DNA from: Vibrio gelatinilyticus
Lineage (GTDB): Bacteria > Pseudomonadota > Gammaproteobacteria > Enterobacterales > Vibrionaceae
Direction: 5' to 3'
Length of the DNA: 64,000 nt
Assembly (NCBI RefSeq): GCF_022836845.1
Contig: NZ_JAJNNZ010000006.1
Coordinates: 1 to 64,000 of the forward strand
Shown piece by piece: positions 46,613 through 56,038 of the stretch. The notes below the pieces were generated by a model. That model was given only the letters and a program-made list of their open reading frames with translations, searched no databases and was not told where the DNA came from. The position numbers and the translations under genes are program-made. Position 1 is the stretch's first letter. Every line of letters starts with the position of its first letter.

Positions 46613-47917
46613 TTATCTATCCCAGTAAGTTTCTTCTAAGCTCTCTTCGCGTTCTGGTAGCGCTCTAGAAAGCCTAGGGGAATGCTGGGTCAAGACTTCG
46701 TAGCTAACGCGGTTTGCATATTTACATATTTGTGATAGCGACGAGTAAGTCAGGCAAGGTAAATCGTGTTTATCCGAAAGTGGTACGTTTTTGTGGTGGA
46801 AAGCATTCGCTGCCATATCATGAAGTAATGCTGACAGTGCACCATCACCAGCGCCATTAGTATTTTTGATTTCAAGCGGGCCGCCCAAGTAAGGACCAAT
46901 GTGTGAATATACTTTGATTGGTTCGTTACAGTCAGCTTTGCGCATGGAGCGGCTAAATTCATATTGATTGAAATTGCCGATATTGCCGGATAACAGGTCG
47001 TGAGTGGTTTCACGTAACGCAACGTTATCGCAATAACCTGCCATGTATAGACCTTCAGGCCCTGCTGTACACAGAACGAGATCAACCCACTCTAATGCTT
47101 TATCGGCAGCCAGAATTGGGTCACTTTCCCCTGTTAAGGCTTGACCTTCTTCTTCGTTCATAGCAACAACAGTAATGTTGTCTTTTATGTAATTTTGCCA
47201 AAAAGATTCGTTACCTTCGATTACCCATTTGGTGCCAAGGGTGAGCACGACCGGAACGCCTTTTTGTTTGGCAATGTCAACAGCGCGAGCTACGGCCTTT
47301 GGCATTGGATCTTCGGGCTGTCCGCGCATCAGGTAAGATGAAACAACAAGGGCTGCCGCTTTATCAAATACGGTCTCTGGAATGCTTTCAGGAAACAGCT
47401 TGTTCATGTCACCTTCATTGATCGCAAACGTACGTTCGCCATCTTCGGTGATCAGCGTATAACAGCGGCCGATTGGACCATCTACAGTTTGAAGATGGTT
47501 AAGGTTCATTCTAGAAGAGGTTCGGCATAAGTATCGATAGCCGTATGAACCAACTTCGATGTTTTTCGACATAACACCCAATAGGACAGATTTGCTGTCT
47601 GCGAGTACTGAGTAGTTATGAAGCGTATTGCCAACGGTATCCCCAGGGAATTGGTGGCTGATAAGTTGCTTTTCAACAAGCTCTTTATAGAGCGCATCAG
47701 CTTTACTTTCCTCTAAAACCAGTGAGTGTCCTTTACTCAAAGAATGGCGATCTAAGAAGTCGTCATCTACACGCGCTTCAATGTCGACAATCGTTTGACC
47801 TACGCCGACGATGGTGGGTCTATGGAGTCTAGGCAGAGATCGCGCTTGGTGAAGCACTGGATCTTTGGTGCTAGTGGGGAAATAGTGTTTCGATTTACGT
47901 TGACCGGGAAATTTCAT
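46613..47917 (-). CDS. gsk: inosine-guanosine kinase
   Basis: 434 residues, the same length as E. coli Gsk. It is a PfkB-family (ribokinase-like) enzyme: the N-terminal PTIVGVGQTIVDIEARVD and the C-terminal NTNGAGDGALSAL anion hole with the catalytic Asp. It phosphorylates inosine and guanosine for purine salvage. The CDS is alone, between fhs and creA. Confidence 0.96.
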   Translation of the reverse strand: MKFPGQRKSKHYFPTSTKDPVLHQARSLPRLHRPTIVGVGQTIVDIEARVDDDFLDRHSLSKGHSLVLEESKADALYKELVEKQLISHQFPGDTVGNTLHNYSVLADSKSVLLGVMSKNIEVGSYGYRYLCRTSSRMNLNHLQTVDGPIGRCYTLITEDGERTFAINEGDMNKLFPESIPETVFDKAAALVVSSYLMRGQPEDPMPKAVARAVDIAKQKGVPVVLTLGTKWVIEGNESFWQNYIKDNITVVAMNEEEGQALTGESDPILAADKALEWVDLVLCTAGPEGLYMAGYCDNVALRETTHDLLSGNIGNFNQYEFSRSMRKADCNEPIKVYSHIGPYLGGPLEIKNTNGAGDGALSALLHDMAANAFHHKNVPLSDKHDLPCLTYSSLSQICKYANRVSYEVLTQHSPRLSRALPEREESLEETYWDR

Positions 47918-47970
47918 GACTAGGACTAAGGGATGAAAATTTCCCGCATAATATCACAATATTTGAAGTG

Positions 47971-48002
47971 AGCTTTCATTTTATTACATAAAAATGAAAG
48001 CT
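47971..48002. terminator. strong palindrome between gsk and creA
   Basis: AGCTTTCATTTT pairs with AAAATGAAAGCT (12 bp, no mismatch) around an 8-base loop, 20 bases past the creA stop. Its T content inside the stem may help termination. Confidence 0.65.
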
Positions 48003-48021
48003 CGTTTAAACTCCAATGACA

Positions 48022-48489
48022 CTACGGTTGGGTTGACACACTGTATGCTTGTGTTCCCCACAATGGCACAGTCGAAAGGCTATGCTTAAAGCTTCCTGAT
48101 GTTTCCTTTGTAGAATAGGATAGGTACATTAGTGTTTGGTTATCCGGATCATAGATACGACGAACTTTCATCGATTTAAAGAAAACGCTTTTTGATTTTT
48201 TGAATACCACTTCGCCCGATTTTGACTTGTCAACCTGAGCGATCATCTCGGGGGTAATTTCGCCAGTTTGACGACAGGATATTGAACTATCGCTGGGATC
48301 TGAAAAACTTAAGTCGGCTTCAATACTGGCAATGTGGCAGGTGACACCAGTGACGATTGGATCAGTAAGGGTGTTGAGTTTAATGTCTTTTAATGTAAAC
48401 ATGCCAAGTGAAACATCTCCCACTTCCTTATCTCCACAGGCACTGACTGAAAGTGCGATAACAGGGACAATCAAGAGCTTTTTCAACAT
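48022..48489 (-). CDS. creA: CreA-family lipoprotein
   Basis: 155 residues. A lipobox (SVSAC) lies at residues 14-18. The mature part follows E. coli CreA: DPIVTGVTCHIAS, SISCRQTGE, GEVVFKKSKSVFFKSMKVRRIYD and MYLSYSTK. Function of CreA is not known. E. coli CreA has a signal peptide without a lipobox, so the lipid anchor here is a difference. Confidence 0.9.
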   Translation of the reverse strand: MLKKLLIVPVIALSVSACGDKEVGDVSLGMFTLKDIKLNTLTDPIVTGVTCHIASIEADLSFSDPSDSSISCRQTGEITPEMIAQVDKSKSGEVVFKKSKSVFFKSMKVRRIYDPDNQTLMYLSYSTKETSGSFKHSLSTVPLWGTQAYSVSTQP

Positions 48490-48564
48490 ATGTCGCGAAT
48501 CCTTTTTTAGGCGAATTATCTATACAATAACTAAGCTTTAGACAAAGATCGAACAGGAATTACT

Positions 48565-49083
48565 ATGAATGACGCCGGATGGGCTCTATTCGAAAGAAAA
48601 AACAAGTGGCTGGCTCAACAAGTCGAAGTGAAATTTCCAACTGCAGAGAGCTTAAAGGGAAAGGCTCTTTATGAATCATCTCTGAGTCAAGCGTATATCG
48701 AGAAGTATTCTCTGGGTGATCTTGGTGATGCTGCAACGCTGGTTGAGGATTGGTATTTAGTCGATTTTCATCGATTGACCATTATGTTTGCTATGCTTCA
48801 GTCTGAACGCTGGCCTATCGAAGAGCATCAGCAACTGATCGTCGAATTTCTGACTCAAATTATCTTAGAACCGGCTCATCAGCTCTATCTGGGTTTTTGC
48901 GAAAACACGCCCTGCGCTGCTGCGATAATATCATCACAAGACAACGATGTTTTACTGTCTGACATTGTGTTGTCCAATAAGTCCAAGCTCTTGCCTCAAT
49001 GTAATGAGAATGATGTTATCAACTCTTTGCTGAGTCATTTGGCACTGCCTGATAATTCGACGATATGGGTGGAAAAACGGTGA
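48565..49083 (+). CDS. soluble protein of unknown function
   Basis: 172 residues, no signal peptide and no membrane helix. The first half is helical and acidic and includes EDWYLVDFHRLTIMF. The second half has strand-helix spacing (HQLYLGFCENTPCAAAIISS) that might be GNAT-like, but no acetyl-CoA signature is clear. CAGGA lies 8 bases before the ATG. It is divergent from creA and 120 bases before the yieH-like gene. Confidence 0.7.
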   Translation: MNDAGWALFERKNKWLAQQVEVKFPTAESLKGKALYESSLSQAYIEKYSLGDLGDAATLVEDWYLVDFHRLTIMFAMLQSERWPIEEHQQLIVEFLTQIILEPAHQLYLGFCENTPCAAAIISSQDNDVLLSDIVLSNKSKLLPQCNENDVINSLLSHLALPDNSTIWVEKR

Positions 49084-49203
49084 CCACCTCGTAAGTTTTG
49101 ATCATTTACCATCGTTAATTCGTTAAATTCCCACTTGTGTCTACTAACGTTATGCAAGAGTGCTCTATATTCCAATTTCATAAGTGAAATAGTGTTAGTG
49201 AGT

Positions 49204-49896
49204 ATGGGTTTGATTAATTGCGTAATTTTTGATTGTGACGGCACTCTAATTGACAGTGAAAAGCTATGTTGCAGAGCGGTTGTTAATACCTTCAAACAGG
49301 TCGGAATCGAATTAGAGTTTGATGAGGTTCAGAGGCAGTTTGTGGGTGGAAAAGTGGCTGACATACTCAGTCACTATAAGTCATTCTCAGGCTGTCAGGT
49401 CTCTCTAGATATGTTAGAGCCAATCTATCGAAATGAAACGGCACATTTATTCGCCCATTACCTAAAACCAATGCCAGGTGCTTCGTCGTTACTAGATTCG
49501 TTGACGAAACAGGGTATAGAGTATGCGTTGGTAACAAACGGTCCGACCTCCAAAACAGAATCTTTACTTTCTATGGTCGGGCTACTGGATAAATTTAGAG
49601 GAAAAATTGTTTCTGCCTTTGATGCGAATAGTTGGAAGCCAGAGCCTGATTTACTCAAGTACGCGATAATGATCTTAGGATTTGTTCCCGACGAATGTAT
49701 TTATGTTGATGACACCAAAAAAGGTGTCGAAATGGGACTTAACGTTGGTATTAGAACGGTACATTTTACGCTAAACAAAGAGATACCAGAGAGTGAGTTG
49801 TGTGTGGTCTGTAGTTCACTCGATGATGTAGGGCACTATATTAGTGAAGTAAGTGCTCGTTGTGGGGGCGTTTTACTGAATGAAAGCGAAGAGTAA
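49204..49896 (+). CDS. yieH: HAD phosphatase, YieH type
   Basis: 230 residues. Motif I FDCDGTLIDSE has Asp10 and Asp12; NGPTSK is motif II, and WKPEPDL and VDDTKKG supply motifs III and IV. The pattern CDGTLIDSE, VTNGPTSK, WKPEPDL matches E. coli YieH, a 6-phosphogluconate/small-phosphate phosphatase. I chose ATG 49204 because a longer frame from 49135 has no homologous N terminus. The 3' end overlaps the convergent zinc-ribbon gene by 56 bases. Confidence 0.88.
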   Translation: MGLINCVIFDCDGTLIDSEKLCCRAVVNTFKQVGIELEFDEVQRQFVGGKVADILSHYKSFSGCQVSLDMLEPIYRNETAHLFAHYLKPMPGASSLLDSLTKQGIEYALVTNGPTSKTESLLSMVGLLDKFRGKIVSAFDANSWKPEPDLLKYAIMILGFVPDECIYVDDTKKGVEMGLNVGIRTVHFTLNKEIPESELCVVCSSLDDVGHYISEVSARCGGVLLNESEE

Positions 49897-50047
49897 GCTC
49901 AAAGGCAATGAATTTTGAGTACTCACTGGTATGGAAACCACACGCACAACATAAGAACGTTTCGCCATCATCAGAGAGAAGATATTCATGATCGTCACAT
50001 TCTGGGCATGAGGGTGTGGCCTCGACAGTTGATTTCTTACTTGTCAT
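49841..50047 (-). CDS. small zinc-ribbon protein
   Basis: 68 residues. Two Cys pairs, CPEC and CCACG with 16 residues between, form a zinc ribbon (a third Cys is extra). The N terminus is short and Ser/Lys rich and the C terminus includes HTSEYSKFIAFELTLRF. The ATG at 50047 has AGGATC-like bases upstream. It overlaps yieH tail to tail. Its function is unknown; such ribbons bind nucleic acid or protein. Confidence 0.65.
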   Translation of the reverse strand: MTSKKSTVEATPSCPECDDHEYLLSDDGETFLCCACGFHTSEYSKFIAFELTLRFHSVKRPHNEHLLH

Positions 50048-50221
50048 TAAAAGATCCTATGCTCGGATTGTATTGAGTATTCACTCATCAGTTGATAATG
50101 ATAGCGTTTTTGTCGGACTTCGGTTTGTAAAAAGGTTGATACAAAAGTCTTAATGCGACTCAACTCTAACTATTGCCGACTATTTCGAATGGCTCGCCCA
50201 CTAACGCCAACGAATTAAAAC

Positions 50222-50249
50222 AAAAAAGCAGCGGTAGGCGTCCGCTGCT
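50222..50249 (-). terminator. terminator of the chemoreceptor gene
   Basis: AGCAGCGG pairs with CCGCTGCT around a 7-base loop and on the minus strand TTTTT follows. It starts about 14 bases past the stop. Confidence 0.85.
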
Positions 50250-50262
50250 GCCTTTTCTGACA

Positions 50263-51699
50263 TTAGAGTTTGTAGCGACTCAACACTTCCCCTAGACTAC
50301 GAGTCGCGTTGGCGATATTGGTGACACCTTGTTCACTGTTTTGGGCCGCATCTCGTATAGCAGAAGACTGACCACGAATGTCACTTAATTCAGCGGCAAT
50401 ACTATTAGCAACAGCGCTTTGTTCGTTTGCAGATGTTGAAATGTGAATGCTCATTTCTTTGACGGCTCTAGAAGACTCAGAGATTGCGTTGACGTTCTGA
50501 CCAATTTGAGAAATTAATTGGCTGCTTGACTCGGCTTGGAGAACCGTCTGTTCGGTAATCGATGCAATACTTTTACTTTCTGATTGCAATCCTTCGATCA
50601 TCGCTTGGATTTCAACGGTAGCGGCTTGTGTCCTGCTAGCGAGCGTTCTCACTTCGTCTGCAACTACCGCAAAACCACGTCCTTGTTCTCCAGCGCGCGC
50701 CGCTTCGATCGCTGCGTTAAGAGCAAGTAGGTTAGTTTGTTCAGAAATTGCGTTTATGGTGGTAATCACCTCATTAATTTGAGTCGCATTTTCGTTGAGT
50801 GTTGCGACAGAACTTGATGCTTGTTCGATGTAATCTGAGAGTTCTCGTATCTGCCCAATGGCTTGCTTAACGCCCAGATAACTGGTTTCTACCTGTTTGC
50901 TATCGTCTTCGACTTTTTGAGTTGATTGATTAGAAATACTCGATACTTCTTGCGCTGATGCCGTCATTTCTTCCATCGCAGTTGCAACCGAATCTAAAGA
51001 AGAATCTTGACGACCAATTTGTGCGGTACTCTGCGCAATTTCTTGTTGAAAGGAGATCGAGGTCTCTTCAAGCGTCGTAGCGGATGTTTTAACAACAGAG
51101 ATAAGCTCTGTCAGAGTGTCCATTGCATCATCAAGCGCGCAGCCAATGGTTCCAAACTCATCACGACCAGCCACAAAATTTAGACGTGAAGACAAATCGC
51201 CTTCAGCAATTTTCTTTGTCGTATTGAAGAGTGTCCAAAGAGCGCCACCGAGAAATGTTGCTAGCCAATAACAAAACACTGCAAAAGGAAGGACCCATAA
51301 AGAGGTCAGTAGCAGAGTCTTTAGTGCCCGAGCTTTCAGTTCGTTGATACTGGCGGAGAAATCTGACGATAACCGGTATGTTCGGCCATTAGTTGCTTTA
51401 GTACTAACAACGACTTGGCCATCATTAATGAGGTTGGTATTGCTTTGCGATTCAGAAACACCAAACTTCTTTAAAGTAGCATAGTTGTTTGTCGACTGGG
51501 CAAGTTCTAAAAAGGCATTGAGTCGAGTTTGAGATTGTGTGATTGCATTACGCTCTATGGCGTTGATTTCGGAATGATATCGGCCAACGGCAGATGTGGA
51601 TAAGGCCAGCACAAATAGGATAAATAACACCCAGACTTTGTCGCTGATCGACATCTTTATAAAGATACTGTCGATAGTCCTAAATTTAACTTCTCTCAT
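50263..51699 (-). CDS. methyl-accepting chemotaxis protein
   Basis: 478 residues. Two membrane helices (about 24-40 and 134-155) enclose a small periplasmic domain of about 90 residues. A HAMP segment is followed by the signalling hairpin with [20 protein letters not shown], the conserved tip, and methylation helices with [13 protein letters not shown]. It senses an unknown ligand and controls CheA. GGAGAG lies upstream of the ATG at 51699. The small periplasmic domain is unusual in being far below the usual 150 residues. Confidence 0.94.
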   Translation of the reverse strand: MREVKFRTIDSIFIKMSISDKVWVLFILFVLALSTSAVGRYHSEINAIERNAITQSQTRLNAFLELAQSTNNYATLKKFGVSESQSNTNLINDGQVVVSTKATNGRTYRLSSDFSASINELKARALKTLLLTSLWVLPFAVFCYWLATFLGGALWTLFNTTKKIAEGDLSSRLNFVAGRDEFGTIGCALDDAMDTLTELISVVKTSATTLEETSISFQQEIAQSTAQIGRQDSSLDSVATAMEEMTASAQEVSSISNQSTQKVEDDSKQVETSYLGVKQAIGQIRELSDYIEQASSSVATLNENATQINEVITTINAISEQTNLLALNAAIEAARAGEQGRGFAVVADEVRTLASRTQAATVEIQAMIEGLQSESKSIASITEQTVLQAESSSQLISQIGQNVNAISESSRAVKEMSIHISTSANEQSAVANSIAAELSDIRGQSSAIRDAAQNSEQGVTNIANATRSLGEVLSRYKL

Positions 51700-51860
51700 A
51701 GACTCTCCATTTTTACTACGGTGGCAATCTGATATCGCAATGAATGTTTAAAAGCTTGAGCATCGATGAGTGATGCTCAATGGCTCTAGCAACCTCTTTG
51801 AGCTGCTCTACTTGTGACCGTAGTATCGACTGAAAGTGAAACTATTTGAGATGATTTCAC

Positions 51861-51888
51861 CAATTGCGTGACTTGGGTCACGCAATTG
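51861..51888. terminator. long palindrome after the tyrP-like gene
   Basis: CAATTGCGTGAC pairs with GTCACGCAATTG (12 bp) around TTGG, 7 bases past the permease stop. There is no T run; the stem is very stable. Confidence 0.65.
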
Positions 51889-51894
51889 TCCTAA

Positions 51895-53127
51895 TTAGCC
51901 TAGGGAGGGAAGGAAATTGAATGTGATAAGTAATTGAGCTGTAACGATTAATCCACCTAGAGTAAAAGTAGTAACCAATGCGGTTGTACCGCCCTTTACT
52001 TGGTAGTACTGGCCTTCTAAGTGCTGCTTGCGAACTTTTCTCACCATGATCGTAGGTAAAAAAACGGCAAGTACGGCTAAAGCGATAGCAGCGTACCCTA
52101 AAGCCATAATAAATCCTTGTGGGTAAAAAAGTGCGAAGCACAGCGGCGGAATGAAGGTGATTAAAGCAGCAACCACGCGAGTTGAAAACGACAGGCTGAC
52201 TTCTGAGTCTTCATTTAGAGTACTTTTTCGTTTAGTAAGGTCTTTAAGAAATTCAAATAAGCCAAGACTGACACCTAGAAATGATGTCACAAGTGCTAGG
52301 TCAGCAAAAACCCCTATAACATTACTGAGGTGTTGTTTGTGTACAGTGTTACTCAACAATGAGATCAAAGAAGATAAACCAGCACTGTCAATCATGTGCT
52401 GTTGTGGCACGACTCCCAGAGTGACAATTTGCCAAAGGACATAGATTCCCAATGGGATACTTGACCCAATGATGATGGCTTTTCGTAATGAACGGGTATC
52501 ACCGTCAAGGTAGTTAACAATCGCTGGGATACTCCCATGAAATCCAAATGAAGTAAAAATCACTGGGATAGAAGCGACAATCAAGCCTTGTTGAATCGGC
52601 ATGCTGAGTAAGTTTGGTTGGGAAACACTAGGAGCTAGTACAAACAATACCGATGCCATGGCTAATAGCTTCACGGTGAATAACACGCGGTTGAGCTTAT
52701 CTACGGCGTGTGTGCCTATGGTGACAGTAAGCGCAATAACAACGGTAAACAGCGTCGTGCCCCACGCTTGATCTAGCTTAATATTAGCAAGGCTTTCTAA
52801 TCGCTCCGTAAATTGGCCACCACCACCGGCAATGTAGGCAGCGCACAGCGCGTAAAACAGAAACAGCATTGCGATACTTGCGATCCATTTTCCTTTGGTT
52901 CCAAGGATTTGAGTCGCGATAGTATGAAGTGTCGCTTTAGGTGAAGCGTGTTGGTGTAATTCAATCATTAATAGCGCGGTATAGGCCATCATGGCCCATA
53001 GTGCGATCATGATGGTAAGAGAGGGGATAAAACCAATGCCAGCAGAGGCTAGAGGAAGTGCCAGCATACCTGCACCGATGGTGGTACCAGCGATGATCAA
53101 AGTGCTACCAATAACTTTAGAATTCAT
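51895..53127 (-). CDS. tyrP: aromatic amino acid permease, TyrP/Mtr type
   Basis: 410 residues with eleven hydrophobic helices. The start VIGSTLIIAGTTIGAGMLALPL is the ArAAP/HAAAP signature, with TSFGFHGSIPAIVNYLDGD and ALCAAYIAGGGGQ further on. It is a proton-driven importer of tyrosine (TyrP) or tryptophan (Mtr); sequence alone does not separate the two, and TyrP is the slightly better fit. A 38-base inverted repeat upstream could be its operator. Confidence 0.85.
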   Translation of the reverse strand: MNSKVIGSTLIIAGTTIGAGMLALPLASAGIGFIPSLTIMIALWAMMAYTALLMIELHQHASPKATLHTIATQILGTKGKWIASIAMLFLFYALCAAYIAGGGGQFTERLESLANIKLDQAWGTTLFTVVIALTVTIGTHAVDKLNRVLFTVKLLAMASVLFVLAPSVSQPNLLSMPIQQGLIVASIPVIFTSFGFHGSIPAIVNYLDGDTRSLRKAIIIGSSIPLGIYVLWQIVTLGVVPQQHMIDSAGLSSLISLLSNTVHKQHLSNVIGVFADLALVTSFLGVSLGLFEFLKDLTKRKSTLNEDSEVSLSFSTRVVAALITFIPPLCFALFYPQGFIMALGYAAIALAVLAVFLPTIMVRKVRKQHLEGQYYQVKGGTTALVTTFTLGGLIVTAQLLITFNFLPSLG

Positions 53128-53465
53128 ATGTATAACTTACTTTACAACTTGAGTGGTAACCTTTACTTACTAGCAAAGAATCTTGGTGTATTGATGTCTT
53201 TGTAGAGTTAAAGGCTAATTATTTGCTAATTATGCAGTGGATAACTTCGTCTGGCAATTGATTTGTAAACTTTAATGTAATACGGTGTTTATTAAAGTTT
53301 ACGGTTTTAATTTTGGATTGCGGACAGTGAAGACGCAAACGTTTAACAATGATGTTGTGCTAATTTTGGCAACAAAAAGATAGGGGTGACGTTGAGTCTC
53401 ATATACAGTTACTGTTTAAATATCGTGCATGAAAAATATGTTTTTACAAACCAGAAGGATAGGTT
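53128..53465. other. divergent intergenic region upstream of the permease
   Basis: About 338 bases between the permease start and a microprotein gene. It holds the inverted repeat at 53265-53302 and presumably both promoters. Nothing else is recognisable. Confidence 0.5.
53265..53302. promoter_or_regulatory. 12-bp inverted repeat upstream of the permease gene
   Basis: GTAAACTTTAAT (53265-53276) and ATTAAAGTTTAC (53291-53302) are perfect inverted copies with 14 bases between. The GTAAA/TTTAC ends recall TyrR boxes (TGTAAA-N6-TTTACA), but neither arm is a full box. Confidence 0.55.
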
Positions 53466-53573
53466 ATGGATAAGCGAAATGATGATGAAATGCTAGAGTG
53501 GTTAGATGCAATGGAGATCGGCTTTGATCTTTCCGATTATAGTGAGCAGCTTGACTACATTGAAGAACAATAG
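53466..53573 (+). CDS. 35-residue acidic microprotein
   Basis: ATG at 53466 with AAGGATAGG at 53456-53464, TAG at 53571-53573. It is strongly acidic (eleven or more Asp/Glu), with a helical-looking MLEWLDAMEIGFDLSDYSEQLDYIEE-like body given here only by composition. No membrane helix. It is followed by acpH after 87 bases. Good ribosome site and composition argue for a real gene, but I know no family. Confidence 0.5.
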   Translation: MDKRNDDEMLEWLDAMEIGFDLSDYSEQLDYIEEQ

Positions 53574-53660
53574 GCGGCTGACTAGAAAGGTACGTTAGAG
53601 CAATCGTTAAATAGCCAGTATACTCTTACCATACAGTCTTACTTGTGGTCTTTAGCCTGA

Positions 53661-54248
53661 ATGAATTTTCTTGCCCATCTGCATATTGCCGAGCATTGTC
53701 AAAGTGACCTACTGGGAAACTTGCTCGGGGATTTCGTAAAAGGTAACCCATACGACAAATATCCACACGATGTTGCTAGTGGGATCTTAATGCATCGCTT
53801 TGTCGACAGTTATACCGACTCACATGATGTCATGCGGCATTGCAAAAGTCAGTTTGCATCTGAGCGTCGTCGCTATGCATTTATCGCACTTGATATGTTT
53901 TGGGACCACTGTTTAGCAGATTCGTGGCAGCACTACCATGATAAAGAACTCGCTGAATTTTGCCACTTAGCTAAGACTCGTGTCCAACAGAGTTCGGTTG
54001 AGGTCCCTCAACGCTTTCAACTGGTCAGTGAAAAAATGTGGCAACAGCATTGGTTAGAGTCCTATAGGGACTTTGATACTGTGCTCTATGCTCTAGAAAG
54101 AATGTCGACACGCAGTTTAAGAATGGCTCCGTTAGCGACTTGCGCTGTTGACCTTAAAAAGCACTATTCTTGTTTTTATGACCTATTTGCCCAATTCTAT
54201 CCAGAACTACTCCATGCGGCTTCGTCATATAGCCCCAAGGACAAGTAG
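53661..54248 (+). CDS. acpH: acyl carrier protein phosphodiesterase
   Basis: 195 residues. It starts MNFLAHLHIAEHCQSDLLGN and continues with LGDFVKGNPYDKYP, the AcpH signature; metal ligands of this HD-like family appear in GILMHRFVD and FWDHCL. It removes the 4'-phosphopantetheine group from acyl carrier protein. There is no signal peptide. It is followed by the RNA helicase gene after 71 bases. Confidence 0.93.
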   Translation: MNFLAHLHIAEHCQSDLLGNLLGDFVKGNPYDKYPHDVASGILMHRFVDSYTDSHDVMRHCKSQFASERRRYAFIALDMFWDHCLADSWQHYHDKELAEFCHLAKTRVQQSSVEVPQRFQLVSEKMWQQHWLESYRDFDTVLYALERMSTRSLRMAPLATCAVDLKKHYSCFYDLFAQFYPELLHAASSYSPKDK

Positions 54249-54319
54249 CGGATAACGGTATCCCTGTTTGTTGCTTTTCTGCTAAACTCTGCGACCTGTT
54301 TTATTCCTGAGTCTTAGTA

Positions 54320-55597
54320 ATGTCAGAAAATACCCCCCACTCATTTCAACAATTTGGTTTTGATGAGCAAATCCTAAAAAATATAGAGCAACTTGGTTAT
54401 ACGACGCCAACGCCAGTTCAGACATTAGCGATTCCGCCGATCATGGCACAAAGTGATGTATTGGCAGGAGCTCAAACCGGGACGGGGAAAACAGCGGCCT
54501 TTGGTTTACCGATTGTTCAGAAATTACTGAGCTCTCCTTTAGCACGCAACGAGCAAACTAAGCATGTGAGATGTTTGGTGCTAACACCGACTAGAGAATT
54601 GGCACAGCAGGTTTTCGACAGTTTGACTGGTATTGCCAAAGAGACAGGTGTCAAAGTCGATGTTGCTTATGGCGGTACTAGTATGAATGTGCAAACTCGC
54701 AATCTAAGAGGCGGAACAGATATTCTTGTTGCGACGCCGGGTCGACTTCTAGACCATTTGTTTGTCGGTAATATCGCGCTTAATAAATGCGAGTTTTTGG
54801 TGTTTGATGAGGCTGACCGTATGCTTGATATGGGATTCATGCCTGACATTAAACGCATACTTAAACGAGTTAGTGACAATCGCCAAACCATGTTGTTTTC
54901 AGCGACGTTTGAACCCCGTATTAAAAAAATGGCTTATGCGATCATGAATGAGCCTAAAGAAGTTCAGGCTTCGCCTCAAAACTCATCGGCAGATACAGTA
55001 AAGCAGATTATTTACCCTGTAGATAAGAAGCGAAAGAGCCAACTGCTTGCTTATCTTATTGGCTCAAGAAACTGGCAACAAGTACTTGTGTTTACCAAAA
55101 CAAAGCAGGGCAGTGATGCACTAGCAAAAGAGCTAAAGTTAGACGGGATTAAAGCGGCCTCTATAAATGGGGATAAAAGCCAGGGTGCGAGGCAAAAAGC
55201 ACTGGATGACTTTAAAACGGGCAAAGTACGCGCTCTTATCGCAACCGACGTTGCTGCTCGTGGCTTAGATATCCAACAGCTCGAACAGGTTGTCAATTAC
55301 GAGATGCCTTTCAAGGCCGAAGACTATGTACATCGAATCGGACGTACGGGCAGAGCTGGTCATTCGGGGCTTGCTGTGTCATTGATGAGCCATGATGAAC
55401 ACTATCTTTTAGAGGCAATAGAACGTTTATTAGATACGCGACTTCCTCAGGAGTGGCTCGCGGGCTTTGAACCGAGTGCAATTTCTGAAATAGAGCCAGA
55501 CAAAGCACCTGGAAGGCAAAGTCGTTCGTCAGAGAAGCGAAGAATGAAAGCGAAGATGAAAATTCACGCCCAGCGTGGTCAAAGGCGCTCTCGCTAA
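54320..55597 (+). CDS. rhlE: DEAD-box RNA helicase, RhlE type
   Basis: 425 residues. Motif I AQTGTGKT, Ia PTRELAQQ, GG, Ib TPGR, motif II VFDEADRMLDMGF, motif III SAT, then DVAARGLDIQ and HRIGRTGRAG (motifs V and VI) are all present, with a basic tail (KRRMKAKMKIHAQRGQ). It remodels RNA duplexes in ribosome assembly or decay. The name RhlE fits the size and the MLDMGF/FxxPTP Q-motif; SrmB is a less likely alternative. Confidence 0.9.
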   Translation: MSENTPHSFQQFGFDEQILKNIEQLGYTTPTPVQTLAIPPIMAQSDVLAGAQTGTGKTAAFGLPIVQKLLSSPLARNEQTKHVRCLVLTPTRELAQQVFDSLTGIAKETGVKVDVAYGGTSMNVQTRNLRGGTDILVATPGRLLDHLFVGNIALNKCEFLVFDEADRMLDMGFMPDIKRILKRVSDNRQTMLFSATFEPRIKKMAYAIMNEPKEVQASPQNSSADTVKQIIYPVDKKRKSQLLAYLIGSRNWQQVLVFTKTKQGSDALAKELKLDGIKAASINGDKSQGARQKALDDFKTGKVRALIATDVAARGLDIQQLEQVVNYEMPFKAEDYVHRIGRTGRAGHSGLAVSLMSHDEHYLLEAIERLLDTRLPQEWLAGFEPSAISEIEPDKAPGRQSRSSEKRRMKAKMKIHAQRGQRRSR

Positions 55598-55609
55598 TGC
55601 AAATAGTGG

Positions 55610-55939
55610 CTATTTGCTAAGCTCTGAGTAAAACGCAGCGACGTCTCTCATATCGTCATCGTTGAGATTCTGAAGCTGAGCACGCATCATTTCTGCAAGG
55701 GGACCAATACGGTCTCCTTTTTTATACGCCTGCATCGAATTGAACAAGTAGCCCGTATCCTGGCCATTTAAAATTGGATAATGATCTTGTGTATCTTCTG
55801 AGTTAACAGTGTGGCAAAAGACACAACTCGGTGCTTTCATCTTTCCAAGCTCGGCGTTACCAATTCCAGTTGCCATTGATTGCGGAGCTGTTAGGGATAG
55901 TAAAAAAAACAGCGCTGTATATTTGATGGTCGCTCGCAT
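55610..55939 (-). CDS. class I cytochrome c
   Basis: 109 residues with a signal peptide (about 1-24). The haem site is CVFCH and the distal Met is likely in LAEMMRAQL or another late Met. A C-terminal helix (DMRDVAAFYSELSK) completes the short cytochrome c fold. It carries electrons in the periplasm. It ends 12 bases from the helicase gene, tail to tail. Confidence 0.88.
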   Translation of the reverse strand: MRATIKYTALFFLLSLTAPQSMATGIGNAELGKMKAPSCVFCHTVNSEDTQDHYPILNGQDTGYLFNSMQAYKKGDRIGPLAEMMRAQLQNLNDDDMRDVAAFYSELSK

Positions 55940-55973
55940 CTCGTTCGCCCAATTGCAATTAAAGAAACAACAT

Positions 55974-55998
55974 AAAGCTTCCCCTTAGGGGAAGCTCA
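55974..55998 (-). terminator. terminator of ltaE
   Basis: AGCTTCCCC pairs with GGGGAAGCT around TTA, about 40 bases past the ltaE stop. On the minus strand it is followed by TTATG, a poor T run. Confidence 0.6.
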
Positions 55999-56038
55999 AG
56001 CAATCGTGTTGTGTTTTTGCGATGCCGGTCAAATCAAT

